This document shows positions 30,626-42,964 of a DNA stretch of 64,000 nt, in pieces (position 1 is the stretch's first letter; every line of letters begins with the position of its first letter). The DNA lies in assembly GCA_964019425.1 (NCBI GenBank), contig OZ025790.1, positions 1 through 64,000 of the forward strand, given 5' to 3'. This DNA is from Flectonema sp. DT1601 (lineage: Eukaryota; Euglenozoa; Diplonemea; Diplonemida; Diplonemidae). Made by a program: the position numbers and the translations under genes. The notes beneath the pieces are model-generated. The model was not told the origin of the DNA. It was given only the letters and a program-made list of their open reading frames with translations, and made no database searches.

Positions 30626-33600
30626 ATGACGATGAGGATGAACTCAATCCGACCAACTCACTTGTGGAAAAGGATACGGCTCGTGAACTGCTGCTAAAGG
30701 CAGGCGACGTCGAACGCAACCCTGGCCCTGACAACTCTCTCATATCTCTACTGAGCTGGAACTGTCGATCGATGGGGAACAAAGGCGCTTATATTCACAA
30801 GCTGCTAAATGCCTATGCGCCTGACGTACTGTGCCTACAGGAGACTTGGACGAATGATGTAATTTCGCACACGGACTATTTCACCTATCGGAATGATAGG
30901 GCAACACGAGGTGGAGGGGTTATTTCTATGGTGAAAAAATGCCACACTCAGCAGCGTTTGAACATGGAGCTTCCGCCACACTTAAATGATGTCGAGGTCG
31001 TGAAGGTCAACATAGGTGGAAAGATTGACATCATCAATGTTTATGCTCCCCCGGGATGCATGATCAGAGAGTCAGATCTTCCAGTCTCAACGAAAGCAAT
31101 CGTCGCGGGTGACTTTAATGCCCATCATCCGGTGTGGTCACTTAAATCGACGAGAGCAGGTTCAACTCTACATGCATGGGCAGCTCAAAATGATCTACTG
31201 GTTGCTAACAAGATGGGGTCAATCACAAGGCCTTTTCCTGACGTCCCGGGGGGTGGTACCTCGCCAGATGTAGTATTCTTTTCAAACTCGATGGTTCTTG
31301 AAGAATTTAGTGCAATTGAAGAAGATAATAAACATGGGTCAGATCATCGACCTCTCTACACCGTACTGGATCCCATGTGCCAACTTGCACGGGCCACGAT
31401 AGGTTCGAAGAAACGCGTTGTATGGGACTTCAAGTCTACGGACTGGAACTGCTTTGGGACCATGCTCGAAAAGAGAATTAGAAAATCAAGACTCTCCGAT
31501 GATGCAACTGCGAATGCCAAGCTCTTTAACAACATACTGCATGAAGTGGCGGCTAAATTCATTCGTCGACGTCTCCTTTTCAAAGGGAAACGGAGACGAA
31601 AGTGGAAGACGTCAACCCCTGATTCTACCAAATCGAAGGGTGTCCACCTACGTGATCAACTTGACAAGGGTAACAACTTTGCCTTTGCGTTTAAGAAGAT
31701 CAAAGAACTGCAGCAAGATGCTGGTAAGGATATCAGTGTCAACAACATCTCTGACTGCGATCTCCCATCAGCATTCTTGGACCTGTTTGTCTCGAAATCG
31801 GAAATATTATCGCTTGAAGCCCCCGCACTCTCAGAAGGTGATAATGAAATAGATATTTGCTGTGATTTCACAATGGCTGAAATTAAAGCTGCGATTAAGA
31901 ACCTGAAGACCCGCAAGGCTGCAGGACCTGATGGAGTTCACAATGAGATGATCAAAAACTTCACTCCGGCAACAGTGGAATACCTCCTGAGAATTATTAA
32001 CACTTCCTGGAAGACTTCAAAAGTACCGTACCAATGGAAACAGGGACTAATCAAGCCCATGTTCAAGGCAGGGAAACCTCGTAATGAACTAAAGAGTTTC
32101 AGACCGATAACGCTCACCTCGGTTGTTGGGAAACTTGCGGAGAGGCTCGTGTATGACCGACTCATGCACTGGCTCACTAAACATTCGTCGCTCAGTCCAC
32201 TACAGGCTGGATTCAGAAAGGGGAGAAATACCTGCGAGCAGATCACCGTTCTAGTAGATGCTATCGTAAGGAGCCACATGGAAGAAAAGAGATCAGTGTT
32301 CTTGTCATTCGACTTTACTGCTGCGTTTGACGGATCAACCATAAGATACTTTTATTAAAATTAGTAAAGATGGGTGTTCCGAATGTTATTATCAGATGGA
32401 TCACAGACTTTCTTACAAACAGGAAGGTTAGAGTTGAAGCGAATGGGTATTTTAGCGAATTCCGTACTCTGGCTAAGGGGGTTCCCCAGGGATCGATCCT
32501 GGGTCCTCTTCTCTATCTTATCTACGTTGATGACCTCTGCAAGATTTTGGAACTGGAGAAGGAAACAACGACGTCTGCTCTGTATGCGGATGACACAGCA
32601 TGTGTGGTGTCAGGATCAAACATGGAAGAAGCTCTTTCGAATGCTCAGTTAGTACTCGACAAAGTGGATCAATGGTGTTTTGAAAACGACATGGCCTTAT
32701 CGGTCTCCAAAACCTGTGCGCTTAAGATGAATGTTCGCTCGAAGGGCATAGTACTAAACGATACGTGTAATCGCGAACTGCTTTTCTCTAGATCTGTTGA
32801 GGAACGCATGCTTAAACTTGACTATGGTGACATCGAGAATCATATCAATCTCAAATCACCCAGACCCATGCTTCAAAGTGGCGAAACTATTCTTGAAATT
32901 GGAGGAATCCCAATCAAGACACAAGAAGAACTCGACAACTTGATGCTGCAATACGTCGTTCGTGAGGACAGCATTATGGTTGTGAGAGCAATATTCAAAA
33001 CTGCCTTTCTGTTACCGATAGTCGACTCAGTAAAATACCTCGGAGTTCACATCGACGACAGGCTCACCTTCCACAAACAAGTAGGCAAGATTCACGAAGA
33101 ATTAAAGAGGGGGATATCACTTCTGCAGTGCCTCCAGCCGTACGAACTGGACTACAAGACTCTTAACATGGTTAAGAACCTTTATGTAACCGCGAGAATC
33201 TCGTATGCGCTTGACAGTTTTGGTTGGCTGATAAGCAGCAGCGTTGACAGCATCGACTTCGAACTGAGGAAGGTCGCCAGACTGGTTACTGGATGCAGCA
33301 AGTGTACGCCAAGAGAGTTACTGTTGTGGGAGTCTGACATGTATCCTTTTAAACGTCAGATTGAAAAGCAGACAAAAATTGCGTACTACAGGTATAAAGC
33401 CATGACTTGGATACCTAATACAAACAGACTCGCCTCAACACAAAGCTACTGGGCTGGCCTAATCCCTGGCACTGATAGTCAGCGTGAAAGCCAGTGCTTA
33501 GTGCAGCCTGACTCGATGGAACCCTGGGTATCTCCGACGAACCTTAGGATTAGCAACAGCTGCGGATTTCCGAAGTCCGCGAACCCTGCGGTGGACAAAG

Positions 33601-34532
33601 AAAAATTCATGTCGTACATTGGAACGTTACCTCCTGTCGACATGGTAATCAACTGCGATGGCTCCTACTCTGCTTCCGGCGCGGCCGGTGCGGCTCATAT
33701 TGCCAAGTCACGTAGCGGCCTTCGATCTGCTTACGCGTCTAGGCTTTATCAAGCTGACTGCAGCTACAGGGCTGAACAACATGCTCTGAAGAACGCGGCT
33801 AGACATCTGAGAACAGTGTTTAGCAAAGATCCTTCAATGAGATCTGTAAGGCTATTCACGGACTCAAAATCCCTTCTGGATGAACTGCTGGGTGGAAGGT
33901 GCAGACAGAGGAATACTGAGTCCCTCAAGATACTGGAATACCTGCGCATGTGTGAAATGAAAGTGCATTTGCAATTCATCCCCTCACACATTGGAATCGA
34001 GTTTCACGATGAAGTTGACGCGCTTGCAAAGGAAGCAGCGCACAACAAGAACATCCGACCTGTGCTAGTCAAAGGCACTTACTTCTCGCGATCATCACAT
34101 GTTAAGCGCTGCATCAAAAAGGATCTGCTTAACGTGAGTGGTTACACCTGCTACAAACACCTCATCGGAGGCCGTTCCGTTAAATACCCTCCTGGGATGG
34201 AAAGAGCCGACGAGATACGGATAGCGAACTTCCGGACAGGATGTCACCCGCTAATTCAGAACTGGCGCAAGACGATCGACTGCCCATTTTGTGGCGAACC
34301 GTCCTCACAGGTTCACCTGCTGCAGGGATGTCAATCTCCCAAACTCGACTCTGCCAGGTTCAAAATCCTGGGCTTCTCAACACTGACCGGCAAGTGGGAT
34401 CGCGACCGGGAACTTATTATTGCCAACGAAATTCCTAACCTTGAAGCTCTCTTCACTTTGGCGTGGCTTCCATCACTCGCGTTGATCATAAGGTGGATGG
34501 AACAAACATCTAACCTTAGACTTTGGAAGTAA
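30622..34532 (+). CDS. LINE-2 ORF2: 2A, endonuclease, RT, RNase H (one frameshift)
   Basis: The frame is open from the UGA. Acidic LDDDEDELNP is followed by a 2A motif, then an APE endonuclease (starting LLSWNCRSM; GDFNAHH and GSDHRPL), an RT (LSFDFTAAFD, GVPQGSILGPLLYLIYVDDL, LYADDT), an RNase H (INCDGSYSASG, LFTDSKS, HIGIEFHDEVDALAKEA) and a Cys/His tail CPFCGEPSSQVHLLQGC. About one base is missing near 32328-32334, inside the RT after TAAFD; the frame closes at 32358 and the RT resumes in another frame through to 34532. The 3' part is 720 codons long. Near-identical truncated copies show that this family moved recently. Confidence 0.9.
30676..30729 (+). promoter_or_regulatory. 2A (ribosome-skipping) peptide sequence
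   Basis: Residues ARELLLKAGDVERNPGP match the 2A consensus D(V/I)ExNPG|P, with the usual upstream Leu-rich helix. The conserved core is 30706-30729; skipping would fall between Gly (30724-30726) and Pro (30727-30729). 2A sequences at the N-terminus of LINE ORF2 are known in trypanosome L1Tc and some animal LINEs. It stands 28 codons after the ORF1 stop and directly before the endonuclease. Confidence 0.88.
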
Positions 34533-35041
34533 AGTAGGTGACATGTAGTCGCCAATATCAATTTGTTATTATTTTTAGTATTTTCATCATTATCAATCAT
34601 CTCCTGGTTGGGTAACTGCACATCACCTTCAGTGTTGTCGCAGTGTCTCTTCCAACACTCCTGTCTCCTTCTTCTCCTATCCTCCTTATAAATTTCTCTT
34701 GAGGGCAGGCCTTCGGGCTGTTCAAGTGGTCTTTGACCACCGCTCTAGTTATATGCTCGATTCTTTGTTTTCCTTATCGATGGTAGGAATGTAACCGAAT
34801 TAGCTTCATGTGTCCAATTTCAAGGACGCGTGACCACTTATTTTTCCGTTGCCGCTCTTCTTACGTCCTCAGGCGGAGCCTACCTATGTTTCCCGTGTTT
34901 TCCAATTTGTCAGACTTAAACCAAAAGAAAGTATAAAAGAAAGACAAAACATAGAAGTGAAAAGAACAAAAACAAAGAGTTTGGTAGCACAGACGAGTGT
35001 AACCAAAAAAAAAAAAAAAAAAAAAGAAAGTAGCTTTAGAA

Positions 35042-35502
35042 GGGTGGGTGGTCTAGTGGTGCCGCGCCTAACAGCGCAATACAGCTTCACGTGGTCGGCC
35101 TGGGTTCAAACCCGCCCCGCCCCTCATTTTTGAGGGTGGGTGGTCTAGTGGTGCCGCGCCTAACAGCGCAATACAGCTTCACGTGGTCGGCCTGGGTTCA
35201 AGCCCGCCCCGCCCCTCATTTGAGGGTGGGTGGTCTAGTGGTGCCGCGCCTAACAGCGCAATACAGCTTCACGTGGTCGGCCTGGGTTCAAGCCCGCCCC
35301 GCCCCTCATTCATTTTTGGAGGGTGGGTGGTCTAGTGGTGCCGCGCCTAACAGCGCAATACAGCTTCACGTGGTCGGCCTGGGTTCAAGCCCGCCCCGCC
35401 CCTCATTTGAGGGTGGGTGGTCTAGTGGTGCCGCGCCTAACAGCGCAATACAGCTTCACGTGGTCGGCCTGGGTTCAAACCCGCCCCGCCCCTCATTTTT
35501 TT
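35042..35502 (+). repeat. Five tandem tRNA-like units (~92 bp each)
   Basis: Units start at 35042, 35134, 35224, 35321 and 35411 with GGGTGGGTGGTCTAGTGGTG. Each has an A-box-like TGGTCTAGTGGT, a B box GGGTTCAAACCC (or GGGTTCAAGCCC), and ends CCCGCCCCGCCCC. The 5' GGGTGGG can pair with CCCGCCC as an acceptor stem. The T-stem is imperfect and no clear anticodon arm is seen, so working tRNA genes are unlikely. A tRNA-derived SINE head multiplied in tandem is more likely. The inner text GCGCCTAACAGCGCAAT is close to GCGCCTCACAGCGCAAT in the body of SINE family 1, which follows directly. Confidence 0.75.
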
Positions 35503-35503
35503 C

Positions 35504-35715
35504 GGGGGCGTCATAGTGCAGTGGATGGGGTGGTGCCCCCGCACCCAATCGGCCTCGGTTCGAACCCCGCTGTACGCACCGCGCCTCACAGCGCAATCAG
35601 TTTCCGTGTCGCATCCCCCATTGTCTCGAAAAAGTGAACGGCCACCCAGTAAGGGCAGCGCCTAAGCAATTATAGTAGTAACAAAAAGAAGGAGAAACAC
35701 AGTAGTGAAACACTC

Positions 35716-35742
<27 letters not shown>
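35504..35742 (+). mobile_element. SINE family 1, copy 3
   Basis: Complete copy with B box GGTTCGAACCCC and a 27-base poly(A) tail (35716-35742). No clear target-site duplication is present. It is attached to the tRNA-like pentamer, so the two may have moved or amplified as one composite. Confidence 0.88.
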
Positions 35743-35749
<7 letters not shown>

Positions 35750-35756
35750 ATCAGTT

Positions 35757-38700
35757 CTCACACCCCTGTCTTCATCACAAGAAAACTTATATTTAAATTA
35801 AGTTAAATAATGACTCGTGTAAATTTTGAGTTCCCTGAGTTCCTAGTGGAGATTTGGAAGGCACGAATGGGTGAGGAACCGCCAAAGAAGTTGGATAATA
35901 TTAACTTGGATGAGCTGATTGCATGCATCCCCTTTAACATCGATCTAAGTACATTGAGATCGGACAAGGAGACGAGGAGGTTGATCCAAGGCACACTGGC
36001 TATGTGTCTTGGGATCTCAAGCGACGCAGCCAAGACACTTTCGATGAATAAGTGTCTAGTAATACTGGGGGTTCTATCAAGGAGCCGCTTGCAGTTGGTC
36101 AACCAGAGCGCCGCCCGGATGAGCGAGCGGATATCCAAGGGGGGGTCGGATAGGTTGGTGACACACGACGAGGCGGAGGATGCGATGGGATCGCTGCAGC
36201 AGGGCACGGACACGCCCCGAAGCGACACCAAGCAAGGATTCGACTCGTTGAGAAACGAATGTCAGAAGGAATCCCAATCGGTGAGGAGAAGGGTTGGGGA
36301 GGCCGCCGAGAAAGCTGAGAACATCGGGGGCATGTGGGAAGCATTCAAAGAGCAACAGGTTCTACAACAGCAACAACAAGATAACATCATCCAGCAGCTC
36401 ACACAGCAACAACAAGATCAGCAGGACCAGAATACTGCATTGTTCCAGAGCATCAGTCAACAACAACGGGTCCATCAGGAACAACAGGCAGCCGTGATAC
36501 AAGGTATCATGCAGGAATTAGCAGGTCTGAAGAAGAGGTCTACCACAACTCAGCAAGGGCCAGTAGCAGTACCTCAAGCACCAAAGACGGAAGAAGAAGA
36601 AGCAACACAGGAGGTGACCGACCCATCTGCAGCCAGAGATGTAAAAAGATGGGCAGCAGTAATGAGTTCGGGAAGGACCGAGGCTCTGGTACACGGGATC
36701 AGAGAGAGGTATGTTAACAGCCTCGAATACAAAGTTGGGGGAAGCCAATTTCTCAGTTATTTCAAGCAATTGAAAAACTTTATACTCGGGTTCGAATATG
36801 TAGTAGCGTGGGAAGAAAACCCCCACTTCGTAGAGCTAGGCAACGATTTGTTGGGGCAGCTGCGGATTCAGCATTACTTCTGCAAGGATGGGACGAAGAG
36901 ATCCGAGCTGGAGATGATAATGAAAGTGGCATCGGAAGACCCGTTGGAGAAGGCAAACGCCATAGCTAAGAGGAACAAACATGTGAAGCTGCAGCAACCA
37001 AAATGGAAAGGAGGGAAGGCGTCTGTTTCCACATACCCAGCATCGGGAAACGGGAGAGGGTTCGCGAAGTGACCAGCCGACCGGACCCTGCAAGTAACAA
37101 CAGTACTCCCAAGACGAAGGTTAGAGTACAGGAATATGCAAGTATTAGAAACACTCCCAATACCAAGGTTGAAGTATTTAAGGAAACCAGCAAGACTTAT
37201 GCAGAAGCGCTCAAAACAGGTATTGAAGGACGGCCGACTACGAACAAGGTTAAGAAGATCCATAAGTTCGATCGTTCGAGGCCCGGACAACAATATAAAA
37301 TCCGCAGTCCGAGGATCCCCCAGCGGAAGGGAGATGGAAGCAAATTCAGACAGAGAAACGGGAGAGATAAATTCCGCACCAATCACAGTCACAACGGATA
37401 CAATGCCCTCAGAAGAATTAGGAAAAAACATAGTTGGAAGAATCCTGCTGAACATGATGGAGGGATGCCCCGAGGGGGCAAAGAAGCGGCATGCGGAGGA
37501 TTCCGTTACATACATAGAAGCGACGGAAAGACTTCAAGAAACACTAGAGAAGATGTGGGCCTCAAAGACAACAGCAAGCAGGCGGAATCTGTGGAGAAGA
37601 TTTCGGGCCTGGGCAAGGGAAAAGGAGAAACCAGCAAACGCAAGCTCGGCTGTTCTGTTCGTGATGGCGACAGGTGTGGCAGTGCAGGGGCTTCTCTCTT
37701 ATGCAAAGAGTCTATCTGCAGTGATGGGGAGAATCGGAATAGAAAACGGACCTCTGTTGAGCTTAGCTGCAGCACTGAGGGCAAACGGGGCGGCAATACC
37801 ACTAGAACAGGCAACGCCAATGACAAGTTTCGACCTGGTGGATTGGGCAAGGGGGCAAGACTTAAAGACCCACTTGGCAATGCTAGTGTGCTGGAAGACT
37901 GCATCAAGATGGGGCGAGACCGCAGCGCTCTCAAGGGACCAGTTCATCTCTGTAAGTCCGTCAGAGATCATTATCGATTGGTTCCGCACGCCGAAGGGAA
38001 GGAGGGCAAACCCTTACTCACCAAGCAGATGGACGGTGATAAAGGGGAATCACACAGAAGAGATAAAGATCTTGCTGGATGCGATGGGGGAGTTCAAAAA
38101 ACTACACCCGTGGGACACGTCAAAATTGTGTGAAAACATTCCAGCAAGACGGCAGGATGAAAAGATACACCGCCCACTCAATAAAAAGGGGTGCGATAAG
38201 TCATCTGTTGGAAGTTCTGGCATCCGACCAAGAGCAGCAAGGACTCACAGAAGGGCTGATAAGCAGGCTGGCCAAGCATGCAGGAGTGTCGGCTCTTTCG
38301 GACACCACGCTGAGGTACGGGGGGAACCCAATTGCAATGGCGAGGGCGTTAAAGACAGGGGATGTCACCTGTTTCCTGTAGTTGATAGATCGAAAAATGC
38401 GAGCGAACGGGATGTGATGCGGAGCGTAGCAGCTCAGTTCACACACAGAACAAAGAGCACGCGCATTCCCATAACGAAGGAGGAGATATCTTCACCACTA
38501 CATGTGGCCCCTACACCTAAGATGGATGTTTCAGCTGTGAGGGGGAGGATGCTGCCATCGGTCCTGAAGAGGTTTGATTATGTTTGGGACCTCACCTTCT
38601 TTCCTAAGGATTCTTCTGTCAATGCACGGCTCTCGAGGAGGGCAACTTCGAAGTTGGCAGGGAAACATGCAAGAGAATTGGTTGAGTGTGGTATTGCAGT

Positions 38701-40150
38701 ACCATTTACAGTGTATGAGGAGAGGGAGACGGGGAACAGACAGCGGTTCATCCTCTGGACAAAAGAGCAGAACGAACTGATCTCGTCTGGGGGATATGAA
38801 CCATTCGTTCCACTGCAGCACATTTCTTGTTACCTGGATGCTGTACATTCGGAGGTGGCATCCTGCAGGGACTTCAAGACTGGATTCTACCAGGCCTGCA
38901 TACCTGAGGAGTCAACTTCACTCTTCAGTTTCTCTGATTCAGCTAGGAAGGTTTATTCTTTGACTCGACTTCCGATGGGTCATGTGTGTGCCCCAGAACT
39001 GATGAACACCATCGCTGCAGTAGTTGCTGGTGACCCGCTGTTCGTTAAGAAAGAATTTGCGGAGGAGGAAGTTGGGATTCACTGGTGGATTGATAACATT
39101 AGGTTATTTGGTCCCAAGGAGAAGGTTAAATGCGCAGCTGAGAGGATGGACTCCTTTGCCAGAATGGCAAACATCACATGGAAACCAAGTGATACTGTGG
39201 ATCTCTCTCCGGAGTATGAGTTCTTGGGGGTCACCTTTGATCACCATACAGACAGGGTGAGCTTGGGGACCAAGATTAGGAGAAAAATCAAGAACACCAA
39301 CCTTGATTCATTGACTGCATCGGAGTTGGAGCCCTTAGGAGGTCGCCTGTTGCATGCCAGCTCCATTGTTGGAGTTCCACCTGGGAAGTACTGGTTTAGC
39401 TTGAAGTATCTTCGCAGAGTCACAAATTACTTGAACAAGGGAACCCTACAAGTACAGCAGGTACTAAAATTGCCCCGTTCAGTAAGGAGGGAATTAAAAA
39501 TGTGGATCGGTGCTGTGCAGAAGGAGAGAATAATTATGCCTGAGCAGAAAGAGGGGAGGACTGCCGAAGTGTTTGTAGATGCCTCATTGCAGGGATGGGG
39601 AGGTGTCATTGTTTGGAAAACAGGTGAGTTGGAAATTCTTGGTGCGGCATGGCCTGCTGGTGAAGACCGACATATAAATATCCTTGAAGCGGACGCTCTT
39701 GGGAGGACACTCAAAGGAATTGCAAAGGCCGACCACCTTTCTATCTGGGTTGACAACACTACAGTTTGTGGTGCTTTTCGGAAGAAGATGTGTGTTCGCT
39801 CACACAGTCTCAACAGGTGTTTGATAACTGCGATTGAATGCCTTTTAGTTTTGAAATGTTCCTACCCCCTTGCCTGGGTAAGCACGAAGCTAAACCCAGC
39901 AGACATTCCTTCTCGAGAGGAAGTCCCACACGGAACGAGAGCGAAGGTTGAACAAGCGTTGGGGTCGTTCTTTAACTCGCGTGGTGGTGGTGGTGCCGGT
40001 GTCCCGTCGAATCGAAACGGTACAACCCCTACGCAGAGGTAATCTGCACCACAGTGTAGATTCTTCTTTGTGATCTCAGACTTGTTAACTGCATGTTCAT
40101 TCAATTAAGTATACTTCTCTTTCCCAGGTGCATACAGTATAGGAAGGCTA
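35757..40150 (+). mobile_element. YR retrotransposon fossil C (DIRS order, VIPER-like gene order)
   Basis: A second family of tyrosine-recombinase retrotransposon, related to A and B but diverged. Parts: a gag-like region (35810-37072; coiled-coil/Gln-rich middle), a tyrosine recombinase region (about 37450-38380; TASRWGE box and HSIKRGA box), and an RT plus RNase H region (about 38400-40042; RLPMGHVCAPEL, an RNase H-like FVDAS segment and NPADIPSR at the end). The recombinase lies before the RT, as in VIPER elements and unlike DIRS1. It looks nearly complete with about one or two breaks; terminal repeats were not found. Age: moderately young. Confidence 0.85.
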
Positions 40151-40154
40151 ATTA

Positions 40155-40295
40155 TCAAAATTCCATTTAGGTAATTTGCCACCGAAACTGAGCACCAAAC
40201 AAAAACCGCCGTCAGCGGGTTTTGAACCCTCGACCGCCATTCTTGCAGACCGGCGTTCTATCAATTGAGCTATGTAGCCACATAATCGACGTCTC
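40155..40295 (-). mobile_element. SINE family 2, truncated copy 3
   Basis: The head and first part of the body match 22518-22745; the 3' half is missing where it meets the end of YR element C. Its 5' end is joined to a LINE-2 poly(A) end at the same nucleotide as at 18187. Confidence 0.75.
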
Positions 40296-41308
40296 TTTTT
40301 TTTTTTTTTTTTTTGGTTACACTCGTCTGTGCTACCAAACTCTTTGTTTTTGTTCTTTTCACTTCTATGTTTTGTCTTTCTTTTATACTTTCTTTTTAAC
40401 TTAAGTCTGACAAATTGGAAAACACGGGAAACATAGGTAGGCTCCGCCTGAGGACGTAAGAAGAGCGGCAACGGAAAAATAAATGGTCACGCGTCCTTGA
40501 AATTGGACACATGAAGCTAATTCGGTTGCCATTCCTACCATCAATAAGGAAAACAAAGAGTCGAGCATATAACTAGAGCGGTGGTCAAAGACCACTTGAA
40601 CAGCCCGAAGGCCTGCCCTCAAGAGAAATTAATAAGGAGAATAGGAGAAGAAGGAGAAAGGAGTATTGGAAGGGACACTGAGACAACACCGAAGGTGATG
40701 TGCAGTTACCCAACCAGGAGATGATTGATAATGATGAAAATACTAAAAAAATAATAACAAATTGATATTGGCGACTACATGTCACCTACTTTACTTCCAA
40801 AGTCTAAGGTTAGATGTTTGTTCCATCCACCTTATGATCAACGCGAGTGATGGAAGCCACGCCAAAGTGAAGAGAGCTTCAAGGTTAGGAATTTCGTTGG
40901 CAATAATAAGTTCTCGATCGCGATCCCACTTGCCGGTCAGTGTTGAGAAGCCCAGGATTTTGAACCTGGCAGAGTCGAGTTTGGGAGATTGACATCCCTG
41001 CAGCAGGTGAACCTGTGAGGACGGTTCGCCACAAAATGGGCAGTCGATCGTCTTGCGCCAGTTCTGAATTAGCGGGTGACATCCTGTCCGGAAGTTCGCT
41101 ATCCGTATCTCGTCGGCTCTTTCCATCCCAGGAGGGTATTTAACGGAACGGCCTCTGATGAGGTGTTTGTAGCAGGTGTAACCACTCACGTTAAGCAGAT
41201 CCTTTTTGATGCAGCGCTTAACATGTGATGATCGCGAGAAGTAAGTGCCTTTGACTAGCACAGGTCGGATGTTCTTGTTGTGCGCTGCTTCCTTTGCAAG
41301 CGCGTCAA
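40296..41308 (-). mobile_element. LINE-2, short 3' fragment
   Basis: The minus-strand copy begins in the RNase H part (DALAKEAAHNKN), contains the Cys/His tail to LRLWK (41261-40791 open), the 3' UTR and poly(A) (T-run 40296-40314). It is almost identical to the long LINE-2. The 5' cut at about 41308 lies against the poly(A) end of LINE-3 with a short overlap at the join (ACGTTGACG). Confidence 0.92.
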
Positions 41309-41314
41309 CGTCTC

Positions 41315-42964
41315 TTTTTTCTTTTTTCTTTTTTTTTTTTTGGTTACACTCGTCTGTGCTTCCAGACTCTTTGTTTTTGTTCTTTTCACTTCTTTGTTTT
41401 GTCTTTCTTTTATACTTTCTTTTGGTTTAAGTCTGACAAATTGGAAAACACGGGAAACATAGGTAGGCTCCGCCTGAGGACGTAAGAAGAGCGGCAACGG
41501 AAAAATAAGTGGTCACGCGCCCTTGAAATTGGACACATGAAGCTAATTCGGTTACCATTCCTACCATCGATAAGGAAAAACAAAGAATCGAGCATATAAC
41601 TAGAGCGGTGGTCAAAGACCACTTGAACAGCCCGAAGGCCTGCCCTCAAGAGAAATTTATAAGGAGAATAGGAGAAGAAGGAGACAGGAGTGTTGGATGA
41701 GACACTGCGACAACACCGAAGGTGATGTGCAGCTACCCAACCAGGAGATGATTGATAATGATGAAAATACTAAATATTGATAAAACACTTAAATGGCGAC
41801 TACGTGTCACCTACACAATTCCAAAGTCTCAGGTTGGATGCTTGTTCCATCCACCTGATCAACATCGCTACTGAAGGAAGCCAGCTGGTGGCAAAGATTG
41901 AGCCAAGACTGGCAGGAATGCCGTTGATGAGGATTAGATCACTTGATCGGTCCCATTTGCCTGTCAATGTAGAAAAGCCAAGGATTTCATATCTGGCTGC
42001 ATCGAGTTTCTGTGATGGACAGCCTACGAGTAAGTGGAGTTGGTCCAGAAATGCTGCAGGTAAATCGTTCTCAGATATATTTGATACGCTGATGTCCTTA
42101 CCAGCGTCCTGTTGGAGTTCTTTAATCTTCTTGAAGGCGAAGTTAAAGTTGTTCCCCTTCTTCAGTTGGTCTTTCAGGTGACTGCCTTTTGATTTTAAAG
42201 ATTCTGGTGAAGAGGTCTTCCACTTACGTCGGCGCTTGCCCTTAAATAAGATTCTCCTCCGCACGTTCCTCGCAGCTACTTCATGTATTATGTTATTTAA
42301 TAATCCAACATTACCAGTGGCATCATCCGAGAACTTAGCCCTATCAATTCTTCTATCAAGTTGCTGTCTGAAAGCACTCCAGTTTGTAGATTTGAAATCC
42401 CAGACAGTTCGTTTCCTTGCTCCAACTGTTGCTTGAGAGAGGTGAGCCATTGTGTCGAGGATAGCGAGTAGAGGTCGATGATCCGAGTTATGTTTACTGT
42501 CTTCATTTATGATTGGAAATTCTTCTAATACAATTGATCCTTTGAAGAATATAACGTCAGGTGAGGTACCACCGCCAGGAATGTCGTGTTTGGGCCGAGT
42601 TATTTGACCAGGTCTGTTTGCTACGAGAACGTCATTGCGACCCGCCCAATTAAATAATTCTTTACCAGATTTGGTTGTCCTGGTAGACCAGACGAGGTTG
42701 TGTGCGTTGAAGTCGCCCGCAATAATAGACTTCGTTGTGATCGGAAGATCATCTTCTCTAATGATACACCCAGGGGGAGCGTAAACGTTAATAACATTGA
42801 CACCACCAACATTCAGCATCATAGCTTCGATACCGCTTGTTCTCGAAAATAATTCTTCATCACTGATTCCTTGTGAGAAGCATCTCTTTGCCATTATTAT
42901 AATGCCACCTCCTTTTGTATTTCTGTCCTTCCTATATGTATAATAGCCAGGGTGCGAAATGTGT
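41315..42964 (-). mobile_element. LINE-3: internally deleted LINE-2 relative inserted in YR element B
   Basis: A minus-strand element of a LINE-2 subfamily. It keeps most of the endonuclease (from HPGYYTYRKDRN through GDFNAHN and NSDHRPL), then jumps from AAFLD directly to the Cys/His tail (HLLVGCPSQKLDAARYEILG ... LRLWN). The entire RT and RNase H are missing, yet the frame is kept across the deletion. The 3' UTR matches that of LINE-2 and ends in a T-run at 41315-41341. The 5' cut lies inside the YR element, so one open frame spans both elements by chance. Confidence 0.88.

Larger units (their letters stand above)
28906..35025 (+). mobile_element. LINE-2: long LINE with readthrough/2A layout
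   Basis: This is a plus-strand non-LTR element with ORF1 (28963-30621), ORF2 (30622-34532), a ~470-bp 3' UTR and poly(A) at 35005-35025. ORF2 has endonuclease, RT, RNase H and a Cys/His tail, as in LINE-1, but the proteins are well diverged. One frameshift in the RT makes this copy inactive. The 3' UTR is shared with the truncated copies at 18190 and 40296 and with LINE-3. The exact 5' end was not determined; it lies close to 28906. Confidence 0.93.

Noticed and set aside
35042-35502. Cluster of five functional tRNA genes
   Set aside because: The T-stem mismatches, no clear anticodon arm is present, and the units are attached to a SINE.
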